5,827 nucleotides of DNA from Pseudomonadota bacterium (GTDB taxonomy: Bacteria > Desulfobacterota > Syntrophia > Syntrophales > JADFWA01): NCBI GenBank assembly GCA_030610915.1, contig JAUWQS010000119.1:1-5827 (forward strand), in the 5' to 3' direction. The position numbers and the translations under genes were made by a program. Shown piece after piece: positions 5,672 through 5,827 of the stretch; positions within the stretch are counted from its first letter, which is position 1; each line of letters starts with the position of its first letter. The notes under the pieces are model-generated. The model worked only from the letters and a program-made list of their open reading frames with translations, was not told where the DNA came from and searched no databases.

Positions 5672-5789
5672 TGGGAAGGTCGATGCCGTCCCTTATGTTG
5701 TGTGTTTTTCTATCCTATTGAAATTGCAAGGTTATATCGTCATTCTAGCTTTTTGAAGATATGTGGTATATATTCAAGTAGTTATTCAT

Positions 5790-5817
5790 TTTCCGGCCAT
5801 TTTTATAATTTCACCGG
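5790..5817. repeat. Imperfect direct repeat, copy 2
   Basis: TTTTCCGGCCATTTT and CACCGG flank 8 extra bases (TATAATTT) compared with copy 1 at 5473-5493. The copy lies at the end of the window, so any larger structure to the right cannot be seen. Confidence 0.4.
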
Positions 5818-5827
5818 CAACATAAAA

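Larger units (their letters stand above)
5338..5827. other. 490-base AT-rich region without a recognised gene
   Basis: No frame on either strand has a convincing protein of more than a few dozen codons. The region is clearly AT-richer than the genes and contains pyrimidine-rich tracts on the + strand. It holds the likely promoter of the glycerate kinase, palindromes, a tandem repeat, an 18-codon ORF with a strong ribosome binding site and an imperfect direct repeat, each listed separately. I saw no tRNA, no recognised riboswitch class and no complete insertion sequence. A TATAAT at 5804-5809 on the + strand lacks a convincing -35 element. Confidence 0.8.

Noticed and set aside
5804..5809. Perfect TATAAT on the + strand pointing out of the window
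   Set aside because: No acceptable -35 hexamer lies 16-18 bases upstream, and such hexamers arise easily in AT-rich DNA.
5585..5827. Riboswitch or structured RNA gene
   Set aside because: I compared it with the c-di-GMP, THF, SRP and tRNA patterns I know and found none. The local hairpins alone do not define a class.

Overview
The window looks like a chromosomal segment from a free-living Gram-negative anaerobe. Gene style and protein resemblance suggest a Desulfobacterota-like (deltaproteobacterial) organism. That placement is an inference from recalled family resemblance, not from any search. Base composition is moderate in the genes and clearly AT-richer in the last 490 bases. I see no phage gene, no complete insertion sequence, no CRISPR array, no tRNA and no rRNA.

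Left part (1-2470, + strand): the 3' three quarters of recA is cut by the window edge. It is followed after 77 bases by a zinc-dependent, probably NADP-linked alcohol dehydrogenase of the cinnamyl-alcohol-dehydrogenase-like group. Next, almost or actually overlapping it, is an O6-methylguanine-DNA methyltransferase. The gap before the dehydrogenase holds a strong imperfect hairpin that ends exactly where its Shine-Dalgarno sequence begins. The three genes could form one transcript joining DNA repair (recA, ogt) with an oxidoreductase.

Middle (2471-3967, + strand): a 126-base gap carries a promoter-like sequence overlapped by a near-perfect palindrome. A cytoplasmic GT-A glycosyltransferase follows, with features of glucosyl-3-phosphoglycerate synthase (GT81) and mannosylglycerate synthase (GT78). 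Its start is ambiguous: the best-placed ribosome binding site serves an ATG in another frame, and removing one A from a seven-A run would join that ATG to the enzyme frame.

Right part (3968-5827, - strand): a D-glycerate 2-kinase of the DUF4147/MOFRL type converges on the glycosyltransferase. One gene probably attaches a sugar to (phospho)glycerate and the other phosphorylates free glycerate, so the pair suggests a compatible-solute (glycosylglycerate) module linked to lower glycolysis. Upstream of the kinase lies a 490-base AT-rich non-coding stretch. It holds a perfect 16-bp palindrome next to a 9-bp tandem repeat, an 18-codon ORF on the kinase strand whose strong Shine-Dalgarno is inside a hairpin, and an imperfect direct repeat.

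No clear new multi-gene system is visible. The items most worth checking are the glycerate-linked gene pair, the start of the glycosyltransferase, and the structured leader region of the kinase.
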